Of a DNA stretch of 64,000 bases, positions 20,417 through 29,072 are shown one piece after another. Where the stretch lies: contig NZ_PNQZ01000063.1 in the NCBI RefSeq assembly GCF_003994335.1, positions 1 through 64,000 on the forward strand. The letters are read 5' to 3'. The notes beneath the pieces are model-generated. The model searched no databases, was not told the DNA's origin, and saw nothing but the letters and a program-made list of their open reading frames with translations. Numbering within the stretch: position 1 is the stretch's first letter; every line of letters begins with the position of its first letter. The DNA is from Asaia sp. W19 (GTDB lineage Bacteria; Pseudomonadota; Alphaproteobacteria; Acetobacterales; Acetobacteraceae). The position numbers and the translations under genes are program-made.

Positions 20417-20937
20417 AGGATTTCATTATCTGGAGGCTCCAAAGATCGATATCGGCAGCCAGGGTGAGGCGCGCCCTGATTGCCTTGGCCGGGCGCGAAT
20501 GAGATGCCCTGACGAAAAGAAGGGATCAGTTTGAAGCCTGAGACTCTAACCGGCAATCCGGTAAAATCGGGTGCAGTCTGACGATGAGGCGAGCAGGGGA
20601 AGAAGTCATCACCCGCTTAGCGCCGGGTTGCGCTTCTGAAAGATGCATCCGCGGCATCGTCCGGATCGTCATGGGGTGCTCATGCCAGACTTGGCAGACA
20701 GCGCCCGCCAGATACGGCGGGGGACTTCCGGATCATTTTGATCGGAAAATGTGTCGGGCCGGTGAGGGCGGATCGAGAGGGTTTTGGCTGGCGCAGAGCT
20801 CGGTACGTGAGGGCGCGTAGAACCCCTTGCAGTGTGCGCGCTGCAGTCGGCAGGAGGCAGCGCCAAACAGGCCCTCAGGACCATTTTTAGAGCGATCAAC
20901 CTACCGGGAGAATATGTAATTTTCAGGAAAGGGGACC
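20417..20937. other. Gap without supported genes
   Basis: About 520 bases between the start of the nucleoside hydrolase gene and the 3' end of tRNA-Tyr. Short frames occur but have no ribosome-binding site or recognisable motif. The part close to the hydrolase probably contains its promoter. I see no clear terminator for the tRNA transcript and no repeat. Confidence 0.5.
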
Positions 20938-21023
20938 TGGTGGAGAGAGTTGGATTCGAACCAACGTAGGCGTACACCAGCGGATTTACAGTCCGCCCCC
21001 TTTAGCCACTCGGGCATCTCTCC
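20938..21023 (-). tRNA. tRNA-Tyr (anticodon GUA)
   Basis: Read on the minus strand, the 86-base sequence starts GGAGAGATGCCCGAGTGG, carries the anticodon GTA in GGACTGTAAATCC (complement 20987-20989), a long variable arm typical of tRNA-Tyr, the T-loop GGTTCGAATCC and an encoded 3' CCA. The acceptor stem GGAGAGA pairs with TCTCTCC. A good promoter lies just upstream. Confidence 0.97.
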
Positions 21024-21035
21024 AGGTCGGGACGG

Positions 21036-21064
21036 GGAATATGGCGGATCAGGATTGGTGTCAA
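21036..21064 (-). promoter_or_regulatory. Promoter of tRNA-Tyr
   Basis: On the minus strand a perfect TTGACA (complement 21059-21064) is followed after 17 bases by TATTCC (complement 21036-21041), twelve bases before the mature tRNA 5' end at 21023. Spacing and sequence fit a strong sigma-70 promoter. Confidence 0.7.
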
Positions 21065-21118
21065 CGGGCATTCTTCATTTTTGTTGCATGATACGGCCGT
21101 TGCTCCCATAGAGCGCAG

Positions 21119-21910
21119 ATGTCCAAACGCCCCTCCCGCCCTTCCGCCGCCCGCGCTCCGGCTGGCCGTTCCGCACGCTCATCCGAGGGGCGCTCGACCG
21201 CCTCGGGCTACTGGATGTACGGCCTTCACGCCGTTGAAGCCGCCCTGCGTAATCCTGACCGCCAGGTTCACGAATTGCTGGTGACCAAGGAGGCTCTTTC
21301 GGCGTTAGAGGCCAAGCAGGCACCGATCCGTCTCTCCCCCAATGTGGTGGAGCGCCAACGTCTCGATCATCTGTGTGAGCGTGACGCCGTGCACCAGGGT
21401 GTATGCCTGCGTGTCGAACCGCTCACACCGCCTTTCCTCGATGAGGTGCTCGAAAGCCGCGAGGGGCCGCTTCTGATTCTCGATCAAGTGACCGACCCGC
21501 GCAATATCGGTGCGATCCTGCGTTCGGCCGCGGCTTTTGGCGCCGCAGCGCTGGTCGTGCAGGATCGCAATACCCCGCAGGAGGGAGGCGCTCTCGCCAA
21601 GGCGGCTTCGGGCGCGCTGGATGTCGTGCCCGTACTGCGCGAGGTCAATCTCTCACGCATTATCGCGCAGCTCCAGAACGCAGGCCTCTGGACGGTCGGT
21701 CTCGATGCCGATGGGTCGGTGCTGAACGGGCAGGGCTTCGCCGGGCGACGTGTCGCTCTCGTGCTTGGGGCTGAAGGGGCAGGCCTGCGCCGCCTCACCC
21801 GTGAAAGCTGCGACGAGATTGCCAGCGTCTATATGCCTGGTGATATGGAGAGCCTGAACGTCTCGAATGCCGCAGCGGTCGCCCTTTACGAGCTCGTACG
21901 CCCAGCCTGA
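21119..21910 (+). CDS. rlmB: 23S rRNA 2'-O-methyltransferase RlmB
   Basis: RlmB methylates the 2'-OH of a conserved guanosine in 23S rRNA. The 263-residue protein has a basic N-terminal tail (about 1-35), a substrate-binding domain starting YGLHAVEAAL and the SpoU methyltransferase domain with motifs LDQVTDPRNIGAILRSA (about residue 121), LVLGAEGAGLRRL and the knot-forming C-terminal block ESLNVSNAAAVALYE. It could also be annotated as a TrmH-family RNA methyltransferase. The gene is divergent from tRNA-Tyr across about 95 bases. Confidence 0.93.
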   Translation: MSKRPSRPSAARAPAGRSARSSEGRSTASGYWMYGLHAVEAALRNPDRQVHELLVTKEALSALEAKQAPIRLSPNVVERQRLDHLCERDAVHQGVCLRVEPLTPPFLDEVLESREGPLLILDQVTDPRNIGAILRSAAAFGAAALVVQDRNTPQEGGALAKAASGALDVVPVLREVNLSRIIAQLQNAGLWTVGLDADGSVLNGQGFAGRRVALVLGAEGAGLRRLTRESCDEIASVYMPGDMESLNVSNAAAVALYELVRPA

Positions 21911-22109
21911 GAGGGGGGCGCCAGCAAGCGCGCAGACATCCCTGATGTTTATGGAAAGTGCATGGGGCGTGCGCCCGCCCGGGCTGCGCATCGCAGAAGC
22001 GTGTTCCCTTCCTGTGAGAGCCGCCTTGCCCTTCTGATCAGGGCTGCGTCTTACAGAGGCACTGTGTTAGCCTTGCCCCCTGGTGAGTCGTCTCAAAAGG
22101 GGAACGTGC

Positions 22110-23108
22110 ATGAAAGCGGTTGGCTACAAGGCGCCCGGCGCGCCGGAAATCCTTGAGGATATCATCCTCCCCGACCCCCTGCCGCCTCAGGGGCGTGACC
22201 TTCTGGTGCGAATCAAGGCGGTCTCGATCAATCCAGTTGACACGAAGATCCGATGCCGCGCGGGTGCGCTCGAAGGCGCGACCTGGCGCGTACTCGGCTG
22301 GGATGCTGCAGGGATTGTGGAGGCGATTGGCCCGGATGTGACGTTTTTCAGACTTGGTGACCATGTTTTCTATGCGGGCGAGCTCATGCGGCAGGGCAGC
22401 AATGCCGAGCTTCAATGCGTCGATGAAACCCTCGTCGGGCATATGCCGCAAGGTCTTGACTGGGGGCAGGCTGCATCGCTCCCCCTGACAGGCGTGACGG
22501 CGTGGGAAATGCTCTTCGACCGCATGGGGGTTACCAGTCTGACCGAGGGCGTTCTGCTGGTCGTGGGTGGAGCCGGGGGCGTTGGGTCGATTCTGATCCA
22601 GCTCGCGCGCAAGCTCACGGGACTGACCGTGATCGCAACTGCGTCGCGCCCCGAAACGGAGGCATGGGTGCGTCGTATGGGGGCGCATCATGTGATCAAT
22701 CACCGCGCCGATATGGCGGCCCAGATAAGGGCGCTTGGACTCGATGCGGTGACGCATATCGCCTCGCTCACGGCCAGCGATCGTCACCAGGCTTTCTACG
22801 AGGAAATTCTCGCGCCGCAGGGACATGTGAGCCTGATCGATGATCCGGCCAGTTTCGATATCATGGGGTTCAAGCGCAAGAGCGCGGTGATCTCGTGGGA
22901 GTTCATGTTCACACGCTCGCTTTTCGCTACGCCCGATCAGGGGCGTCAGCACGAGATACTGGAGCAGATTTCCTCGCTCGTGCAGGCAGGGGCAATCGTG
23001 CCGACCGATCATAAACGCGCCCAGGGTCTGAACGCCGGCATTTTGCGCGGCCTGCATGAGGAAAGCGAGAGCGGTACAAGCATCGGCAAGACTGTGCTGG
23101 TCTATTAG
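22110..23108 (+). CDS. Zinc-type alcohol dehydrogenase-like (MDR) protein
   Basis: The 332-residue protein is a medium-chain dehydrogenase/reductase of the quinone-reductase-like group often annotated as zinc-binding alcohol dehydrogenase. It starts MKAVGYKAPG, has the GroES-like half with VSINPVDTKIR and GDHVFYAGE, and the Rossmann motif VVGGAGGVGSILIQLARK near residue 155. The usual structural-zinc cysteines of true alcohol dehydrogenases are not evident, so it probably reduces quinones or enones with NADPH. ATG 22110 gives the family N-terminus; the frame is open nine codons upstream. Confidence 0.82.
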   Translation: MKAVGYKAPGAPEILEDIILPDPLPPQGRDLLVRIKAVSINPVDTKIRCRAGALEGATWRVLGWDAAGIVEAIGPDVTFFRLGDHVFYAGELMRQGSNAELQCVDETLVGHMPQGLDWGQAASLPLTGVTAWEMLFDRMGVTSLTEGVLLVVGGAGGVGSILIQLARKLTGLTVIATASRPETEAWVRRMGAHHVINHRADMAAQIRALGLDAVTHIASLTASDRHQAFYEEILAPQGHVSLIDDPASFDIMGFKRKSAVISWEFMFTRSLFATPDQGRQHEILEQISSLVQAGAIVPTDHKRAQGLNAGILRGLHEESESGTSIGKTVLVY

Positions 23109-23153
23109 CGCCGCCGCTTTCTGGCTCCCGATCCTTCTGCGCGGGATGGGTCT

Positions 23154-23984
23154 TCAGGCGAGAATGCGTATCCCGCTCGGGGCCGCCTCAGGGCTGCGCC
23201 AGAACATCCCGCCCTGCAGACGCTCTTGTATGGCGGGAGGAAGAATGCAGCGTCTGGGCTCAAGACTGACTCTGGGGCGCAGATGATGCAGCCCCGGCGT
23301 CGACAGGCAAGCATCGAAGGCATCACTGCCGATCTGGTCGATGCGCTCGAGATCATAATCATGAGGGGGCAGGTCGAGCGCGCGCGTCAGCGTGTCGAGA
23401 GCTGCTTTCGGGTATCGCGCGAGATAGTCGTATTCCACTATGACGAGACGATGCGCAAAAGGGCCATGGAAGGCTTCGGTCAGAACGCGCCATGCATAGC
23501 CGAAGACGCCTTCGGGCGAGAGCAGATGCTCAATCCGGTCATGCTGGGTTGCGCGCCGCGCCATAGGCACCAGTCGTGATGACAGAATCGGATCGCTCAC
23601 GATCAGACGCTCGAGCGAGTCCAGAATCCAGATTGGGTCACGTACGCAGCAAATGACCTTGGATTGGGGGAAGATTGTGTCGATCAGCCCCAGCCGCGCA
23701 CACCAGTCCCGGTGGGTGTCGATGATCATGCGCTGGGTACCGGAAGGCGCATAGTAGCTGCTCACGATCTGCCTCAGTACGCGGTCGCGACGCGTGGGAT
23801 CGAAATCACTCGCATGATCACCCTCTGCCATGAGGGAGGAAACACGCAGGATCATCGGTGCAACGGGTGAGGTGCGTCCTGAGGTTATCAGAGCCGGATT
23901 CTGGCTCAGAAGGGATGAGAGAAGGGTTGATCCGGAGCGGGGCAGTCCGGAAATGAAATGAACATCTGGTCCCGTATGCAGCAC
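23154..23984 (-). CDS. Sulfotransferase-family protein
   Basis: The 276-residue protein begins with FISGLPRSGSTLLSSLLSQN, the 5'-phosphosulfate-binding loop of PAPS-dependent sulfotransferases, near residues 11-30. A second conserved element, CVRDPIWILDSLERLIVS (about 111-130), matches the 3'-phosphate-binding region. The family moves sulfate to alcohols or amines on small molecules or glycans. No PAPS synthesis genes are beside it and the acceptor is unknown. It converges with the preceding dehydrogenase gene. Confidence 0.8.
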   Translation of the reverse strand: MLHTGPDVHFISGLPRSGSTLLSSLLSQNPALITSGRTSPVAPMILRVSSLMAEGDHASDFDPTRRDRVLRQIVSSYYAPSGTQRMIIDTHRDWCARLGLIDTIFPQSKVICCVRDPIWILDSLERLIVSDPILSSRLVPMARRATQHDRIEHLLSPEGVFGYAWRVLTEAFHGPFAHRLVIVEYDYLARYPKAALDTLTRALDLPPHDYDLERIDQIGSDAFDACLSTPGLHHLRPRVSLEPRRCILPPAIQERLQGGMFWRSPEAAPSGIRILA

Positions 23985-24333
23985 GCGCGATGATCCCTGG
24001 CCTAAGCGTCTCTAAATAAGTGAGGGACTTCGCTTATCCGGCGATAGGGGGGGCAGCAATCGGGCAAGCAGGGCGCAATCTGTGCTCTGAAAAGCACAGG
24101 CAAGGAATAAACCTTTTGCGGCCTCGGGCGATAAGATGGTTCGAGCGAATTGTGATGCATAAATGCAACACGTCACTTTTCGTTACCGAACGTAATGGTC
24201 GTGTCACGGTCTGCGGCATCGCGCTCTGTCGGTCTCCATGCCGGGCGGATGGCAGCGCCTGACACGATTGCCGCTCAACGCCGACGCCAACCTGGCATTT
24301 GTCGTCAGAGCCGTAACACAGGAACAGGCATTT
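23985..24333. other. Gap without supported genes
   Basis: About 350 bases between the start of the sulfotransferase gene and the DUF3597 gene. Parts are AT-richer (around 24110-24190), as expected for promoters of the two divergent genes. Short frames on both strands have no motif or ribosome-binding site. Confidence 0.45.
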
Positions 24334-24732
24334 ATGGGTATATTCAGCACCATCATGACGAAGATCTTTGGCCATGCGGAGGCGGCTCCGGCCAGTGGAT
24401 CGGCAGGCGGGGCTGCCGCATCAGGCGACGCCGTGCCTGCGGCGGCGTCTTCCGTTCCCTCGGCGCCCAGCGCCCCGGTCGATGTCGACGCGGTTTTGTC
24501 CCGCCTGCAGGCAGAGAAGGGCCAGACCCTAAACTGGCGCACGTCCATCGTCGATCTGTTGAAGCTGCTCGACATGGACAGTTCGCTGGAAGCACGCAAG
24601 CACCTCGCTCAGGAACTGCATTATACCGAAAGCACGGAAGACAGTGCGGCCATGAATGTCTGGCTGATCCGTCAGGTCATGCAGAAACTGGCCGAGAATG
24701 GTGGGAAGGTCCCTGAAGACCTGCGTCACTGA
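24334..24732 (+). CDS. DUF3597 domain protein
   Basis: The 132-residue protein starts MGIFSTIMTKIFGHA, continues with an Ala/Ser/Pro-rich linker (about 16-55) and has a C-terminal helical domain containing VDAVLSRL, LNWRTSIVDLLKLLDMDSSL and ARKHLAQELHY. This arrangement and the sequence match the DUF3597 family, which is small, helical and of unknown function. The related YidB-type proteins have a similar layout. ATG 24334 gives the family N-terminus; a GGAACAGG element is upstream. It converges with the Enzyme I gene. Confidence 0.82.
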   Translation: MGIFSTIMTKIFGHAEAAPASGSAGGAAASGDAVPAAASSVPSAPSAPVDVDAVLSRLQAEKGQTLNWRTSIVDLLKLLDMDSSLEARKHLAQELHYTESTEDSAAMNVWLIRQVMQKLAENGGKVPEDLRH

Positions 24733-24768
24733 TCTGACTGCGTGACGGGCTGCGCGCCCGTCACGTCT

Positions 24769-26607
24769 TCAGACGGCGAAATGTCGGACCATCGCGCTGA
24801 GTGCCAGAGGGTCTTCCTCCAGCATCGCGCGTCGGTAAAGCTCATCGCACGCGTCCAGGCTTAGCGAGCGAATCATCCGCTTCACGGGTGGCAGCAGAGC
24901 GGCTGACATCGAGAACGAGCGGAGCCCCATACCGATCAGGAGCGCCACGGCGCGTGGGTCCGAGGCCATCTCGCCACACACACAGATCGGTCTGTGGGCG
25001 CGCAGTGCCTCATCCACCGACAGGCGCAGCAATTTCAGCAGCCCGGGATGGAGCCCTGTATAGAGATCCGATCCCATGGCCGAAGAACGATCGACTGCCA
25101 GCGTATACATGGTCAGGTCATTCGTCCCGAGCGCAAGAAACTCCGCCTGACGCACAAGCGCACCGGCCGTCAATGCGGCGGCGGGGGTCTCGATCATGAC
25201 TCCCAAAGGGGGCAAGTCAGCAGGAAGTTTCACCCCTCTGCGGCGTAGTCTCTTGGCGCAGCGCTCATAGATCTGCCGTGTAGCCAACACCTCATTGACC
25301 GAACTCACCATGGGCAGGAGGATGCGCAGCTTTCCCTCCAGACTGGCGCGCAGGATAGCGCAGAGCTGAGCTTCGAGAATTTCGGGATGACGCAGCAGCA
25401 GGCGCAGGCCACGAACGCCGAGTGCCGGATTTTCCTCTTCCTGCTCATCCGTAATCCCGAGCTGCCTCAGCCGCGCCAACCCTTTCTCGCCGCCCCAATC
25501 CAGCACACGGATCGTGGTGGTCATCTCCTGCATATCGGCAACGAGGCGGGCATAGACCGCATACTGCCCGTCTTCATCCGGCAGAGCCTCGCTCTCATCG
25601 AACAGGAATTCGGTGCGAAGCAATCCGATGCCTGCGGCGCCATTGCGGTGCAGCAGGGGAAGCTCATTGGGAAGTTCGACATTGGCCAGAAGCTCGATAT
25701 CCTCGCCACTTACCAACCTGCTGGGCAAACGCCGCAACCGGCCAATGCCCTTACGCTCACGGGCCTCCTCAGCCATGGCCGAGCGAGCCTCGGCCAGCGT
25801 TGCCGAATCCGGATGCAGGACCACACGACCCGTTGTGCCATCCACGATCACAAGGCAGCCTTCCTGCATGTGATCGATCAGGGTCGGGACGGCCAGCACA
25901 GCGGGCACGTTGAGCGCGCGTAGCATGATGGCCGTATGGTCTGTTACGCCCCCGCCCTCCGAGAGGACGGCGGCGATACGGTTGGGGTCGATGACGGCGG
26001 CATCCGCGGGCCGTATCTGCTCGGCCACCAGTACCGAGCCACCTGGGATATCGGAAAAGGCCCGGAAAGAGACACCTGTGAGATTACGCAGCAGACGGCG
26101 GGCCACCTCACGGAATTCGCCCTCGCGTCTTTTTGCACCCTCGATTTCCTCTTCCGGCATGCCCGGTTGCGGCCCTGCCTGCGTCGCGAGCGCGTCACTT
26201 TCGAGCTGAACCGCAGCCTCTGCGGTCAGGCCGTCCTCGGCAAGGCGACGATGCGCGGCGCGCACCAGGCGCGAGTGATTAAGCATACGCTCATAGACAG
26301 AGAGCAGTGCATCGATCTCAATCCGACCCTCATCCGGGAGCGTGTCGAGTTTACCGCGCAGTTTCCTCAGTTGCTTGAGCGTGAGCGCAATTGCCTGATC
26401 GAGCCGCGCACGCTCGGCTTCGGCACCGAGAAGCGAAGGCACGGCCTCAATTACGGGCAGTGGGCGCTCATAGGCGAGGCTTGCCCGGGCGATGACTACC
26501 CCTTGCGAGATGCCAACGCCCTGCAGAATTTTCATGGGCTGATCGTCTGGCTGGGCCACTTCGCTCGGTGGCCGCCGCAATCGCTTAATCACGTTCACCA
26601 AAACCAT
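24769..26607 (-). CDS. ptsI: PTS Enzyme I (PEP-protein phosphotransferase)
   Basis: Enzyme I takes phosphate from phosphoenolpyruvate and passes it to HPr. The 612-residue protein has the swivelling phospho-histidine domain with H224 in GGVTDHTAIMLRALNVPAV, and the PEP-binding barrel with LRTEFLF, GVMIETPAAALTAG, FLALGTNDLTMYTLAVDR and CGEMASDP near the C-terminus. There is no GAF domain, so it is the classical rather than the nitrogen-related (PtsP) form. An in-frame ATG at 26535 would shorten it by 24 residues and remove the 23-base overlap with the HPr gene; neither start has a strong ribosome-binding site. It is the last gene of the minus-strand PTS group. Confidence 0.93.
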   Translation of the reverse strand: MVLVNVIKRLRRPPSEVAQPDDQPMKILQGVGISQGVVIARASLAYERPLPVIEAVPSLLGAEAERARLDQAIALTLKQLRKLRGKLDTLPDEGRIEIDALLSVYERMLNHSRLVRAAHRRLAEDGLTAEAAVQLESDALATQAGPQPGMPEEEIEGAKRREGEFREVARRLLRNLTGVSFRAFSDIPGGSVLVAEQIRPADAAVIDPNRIAAVLSEGGGVTDHTAIMLRALNVPAVLAVPTLIDHMQEGCLVIVDGTTGRVVLHPDSATLAEARSAMAEEARERKGIGRLRRLPSRLVSGEDIELLANVELPNELPLLHRNGAAGIGLLRTEFLFDESEALPDEDGQYAVYARLVADMQEMTTTIRVLDWGGEKGLARLRQLGITDEQEEENPALGVRGLRLLLRHPEILEAQLCAILRASLEGKLRILLPMVSSVNEVLATRQIYERCAKRLRRRGVKLPADLPPLGVMIETPAAALTAGALVRQAEFLALGTNDLTMYTLAVDRSSAMGSDLYTGLHPGLLKLLRLSVDEALRAHRPICVCGEMASDPRAVALLIGMGLRSFSMSAALLPPVKRMIRSLSLDACDELYRRAMLEEDPLALSAMVRHFAV

Positions 26608-26869
26608 CCGCGACGAGAGCGCAAAGCGCCTCGATCGCGGCAGCGGCCTGCGCTCCGCTAGCCGAAATCCGGACCATCTCGCCGCGACCGGCTCCGAGCA
26701 TCATCAGCCCCATGATCGACAGGGCCGATACGCTCTGATCATGACGGCTCACCTCGACGGTCGCATCAAAGCGCTCCGCCTGAGTCACGAATTTTGCTGC
26801 GGCGCGGGCATGAAGGCCGAGCCGGTTGACGATGGTCACATCGCGCTCCAGCGTCGGGCCTGCACTCAT
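26585..26869 (-). CDS. ptsH: HPr phosphocarrier protein
   Basis: HPr is the small phosphocarrier between Enzyme I and EIIA proteins. The 94-residue protein has the catalytic H20 in NRLGLHARAAAKF and the regulatory serine S51 in VSALSIMGLMML, the site that HPr kinase modifies. Length and motifs are standard. Its start overlaps the EIIA stop by four bases, so EIIA and HPr are probably translationally coupled. The presence of both phosphorylation sites together with hprK nearby indicates that HPr integrates carbon and energy signals. Confidence 0.95.
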   Translation of the reverse strand: MSAGPTLERDVTIVNRLGLHARAAAKFVTQAERFDATVEVSRHDQSVSALSIMGLMMLGAGRGEMVRISASGAQAAAAIEALCALVADGFGERD

Positions 26870-27366
26870 CGGGCGGCCTGACGCAGGGGCGTCAGAAGAG
26901 GGGTAATGGGAGGGACATAGCTCATGGTCGTATTGACCACCATTTCACAGCTTTTACCGCCCTGCAAACATGAAGCCGGTAGCTGGTAGGCAGCCGCGAT
27001 ATATTTGCGCCCTGCCATTGTGGCCAGCTCGGCGCATTCGGCCAGACTGCGCGTGCAGCGGGTCTTGGCCAGTTTCACGAGCATCGGCACATTCACCCCG
27101 GCCAGAACCTCCACGCGCCCTTCCTGACGCAGGGAGAGGGCAAGATTGGAGGGGGTGCTGCCAAACATGTCGGTCAGGAGGAGAACGCCATCTCCGGTAT
27201 CTACGGCGCTGATCGCCGTCTCGAGCAGGGCGCGGGCGGTAACGACATCGTCGTCGGGCATGATGCCCATCACCGCGATCTGGGGCTGAGGCCCGACAAC
27301 ATGGGTGACGATTTCAAGAAGAGACTGAGCGAGAGAGCCGTGTGTAACAAGAACGATCCCGATCAT
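26866..27366 (-). CDS. PTS EIIA of the mannose type
   Basis: The 166-residue protein starts MIGIVLVTHGSLAQSLL, with H9 in the phosphorylated position of the mannose-family EIIA proteins, and has LLLTDMFGSTPSNLAL near residue 68. It accepts phosphate from HPr. The partner EIIB, EIIC and EIID genes are not found here, which is usual in alphaproteobacteria, where this EIIA plays a regulatory part. It overlaps the HPr start by four bases and follows rapZ by about 75 bases. Confidence 0.9.
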   Translation of the reverse strand: MIGIVLVTHGSLAQSLLEIVTHVVGPQPQIAVMGIMPDDDVVTARALLETAISAVDTGDGVLLLTDMFGSTPSNLALSLRQEGRVEVLAGVNVPMLVKLAKTRCTRSLAECAELATMAGRKYIAAAYQLPASCLQGGKSCEMVVNTTMSYVPPITPLLTPLRQAAR

Positions 27367-27442
27367 CGGGGCATTCCTTCATGGGGTACGTAGCGCCCTT
27401 TCAGGGGCGAACCCATGACATATTGGTCATCCGACGACGTTA

Positions 27443-28411
27443 TCAAGACGGCTCTGTCCGTATCTGTTCATCCGGTACCGCACGTTGCTGGGGCGCGCGT
27501 ACCCATCTCCATGAGCTGCGTCCCTGACGTGCCAGTTCTCGATGCATGACGACGATCGGTCCGTCTGACAAGAGTGTAATGTCGTCAGAGCTGCCCAACG
27601 TCGCTGCGATCTCTTCAACAAGTGTTACAGAACGGTGCTGACCACCCGAGCATCCCACCGCAACGGTCGCATGTTTCTTCCCTTCGGCGACGAAACGAGG
27701 CAGTACAAGTTTCAGTAGATCGAGGATCCTGGACAGGAACACGTCGTAATCGGGATCCTGCTTCACGTATTGACGCACGACAGGATCGAGCCCGGTCATT
27801 GCCTTGAGATCAGGATCGTAATGCGGATTGCGCAGAAAACGCGCATCGAAAACGAGATCGGCCTCGCGGGGCAATCCTGCAGGATACGCAAAGGATTGCA
27901 GCGTCACCGTCATCGAGTCGCCATCATTCTGATGGCCGAATCGGGCCTCGATCAGGCGGCGCAGGTCATGAGGGGGCAGGTCCGAGGTGTCGATCACCAG
28001 ATCGGCAGCCCCCAGAAGCGGGGCCAGCAGCACAATTTCCTGGTCGATGCTCGCAACCAGCCCGGGGGCTGTGCCTGTGCTGTTATCGAGCGGATGACGC
28101 CGCCTCGTGGCCGTGAAGCGACGCAGGAGGATATCGGTCTCGGCCGTGGCGTAGAGCAGCTCGACCAGCAGGTCGTTCTGTGCGCGGAGCTGGGCCAGAG
28201 CGCCCAGAACGGCCCTGGCCTCGAAACCGCGCGTGCGCACGTCGATCCCGATCGCGAGGGGCTGGTCGCTTCGCGCAACCAGTGCGTCGAGCAGCGTCAG
28301 GGGCGGATTATCCGTCACCTCGTAGCCCAGATCCTCGAGGATACGCAGGATCGAGGATTTTCCGGCTCCCGACAGGCCCGTGACCAGAAGTACGCGTCGT
28401 GCGGGTGTCAC
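27443..28411 (-). CDS. rapZ: RapZ-type P-loop regulator
   Basis: The 322-residue protein has a Walker A motif VTGLSGAGKSSILRILEDLG near the N-terminus and the C-terminal block GCSGGQHRSVTLVEEIA of the RapZ/YvcJ family. In enterobacteria RapZ binds small RNAs and controls glucosamine-6-phosphate synthesis; in other bacteria the role is less clear. The gene commonly lies with hprK and PTS genes in alphaproteobacteria, as here. The 45-base gap to hprK suggests a single transcript. Confidence 0.92.
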   Translation of the reverse strand: MTPARRVLLVTGLSGAGKSSILRILEDLGYEVTDNPPLTLLDALVARSDQPLAIGIDVRTRGFEARAVLGALAQLRAQNDLLVELLYATAETDILLRRFTATRRRHPLDNSTGTAPGLVASIDQEIVLLAPLLGAADLVIDTSDLPPHDLRRLIEARFGHQNDGDSMTVTLQSFAYPAGLPREADLVFDARFLRNPHYDPDLKAMTGLDPVVRQYVKQDPDYDVFLSRILDLLKLVLPRFVAEGKKHATVAVGCSGGQHRSVTLVEEIAATLGSSDDITLLSDGPIVVMHRELARQGRSSWRWVRAPQQRAVPDEQIRTEPS

Positions 28412-28457
28412 GGTTCAAGTCTCCTGCCAGGCCGTAAGGGGGGAAGAACGGAAGATG

Positions 28458-29072
28458 TTATCGCGCTTCCGGCGCCATGGGGAGGGGGAGGACAGGGGGC
28501 GTTGCCCCATTTACGCCACAAAGCAGCGTGAGTTCGCCGTTTATGCACCGCAGGGCGCTTCGGATGATCGCTACCGCGTCAGCCTGAAACCCGTTCATCC
28601 TGATCATCCAGGCGCCGGTTTGCGGGTCGCTTGCCATCTCAGGCAGACGGGTTACCGGCCCATTCTCAACGAGCTCTATCCAGAGTTTGACGGCGGTACT
28701 GGCCTGATGAGGCATGCGCAGAATACCGAGCCCCCTCACCTCGATGAGCCCGGCGAGACGCGGCTCCGGACGGGCCATACCCGCCTCGATCAGGATCCGG
28801 TCATCGCCCACCAGGTCGAACCCTGAGTCGATCAGGCGAAGCAGCAGGCTCGACTTTCCACTGCCCGAGGGGCCGGTCAGAACCACCCCCATGTCTTGCC
28901 AGTGTGCACAGGAAGCATGAAGCCCGGGCGTCGCCCCAGCCTGCGAACCGGCGGGGGAAAGGGGGGAGGCTGGAGAGCAGGGGGCAGGGGGCGCTGCAGG
29001 GCCTGTCGGGGCGATAAGCGATGTGCAGCGTTCGGATTGTGCGATATGCTGGGTTTCATGCACGATCATCAC
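28458..29072 (-). CDS. hprK: HPr kinase/phosphorylase (short alphaproteobacterial form)
   Basis: HprK phosphorylates and dephosphorylates HPr on its regulatory serine. The 204-residue protein has the P-loop VVLTGPSGSGKSSLLLRLID at about residues 62-81 and the HPrK signature EVRGLGILRMP. The N-terminal domain of the Bacillus-type enzyme is missing, as expected for this group. The first 45-50 residues are an unusual Ala/Pro-rich extension (APTGPAAPPAPCSPASP); the conserved part begins at LHASCAHWQDMG and no later start codon is available, so the extension appears to be real. The 5' end overlaps the divergent ridA gene. It heads the minus-strand PTS group. Confidence 0.88.
   Translation of the reverse strand: MMIVHETQHIAQSERCTSLIAPTGPAAPPAPCSPASPLSPAGSQAGATPGLHASCAHWQDMGVVLTGPSGSGKSSLLLRLIDSGFDLVGDDRILIEAGMARPEPRLAGLIEVRGLGILRMPHQASTAVKLWIELVENGPVTRLPEMASDPQTGAWMIRMNGFQADAVAIIRSALRCINGELTLLCGVNGATPPVLPLPMAPEAR

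Noticed and set aside
20669..20977. 102-residue frame on the minus strand starting inside tRNA-Tyr
   Set aside because: Its N-terminal YVGSNPTLST is the translation of the 3' half of the tRNA, a common artefact, and the rest has no motif.
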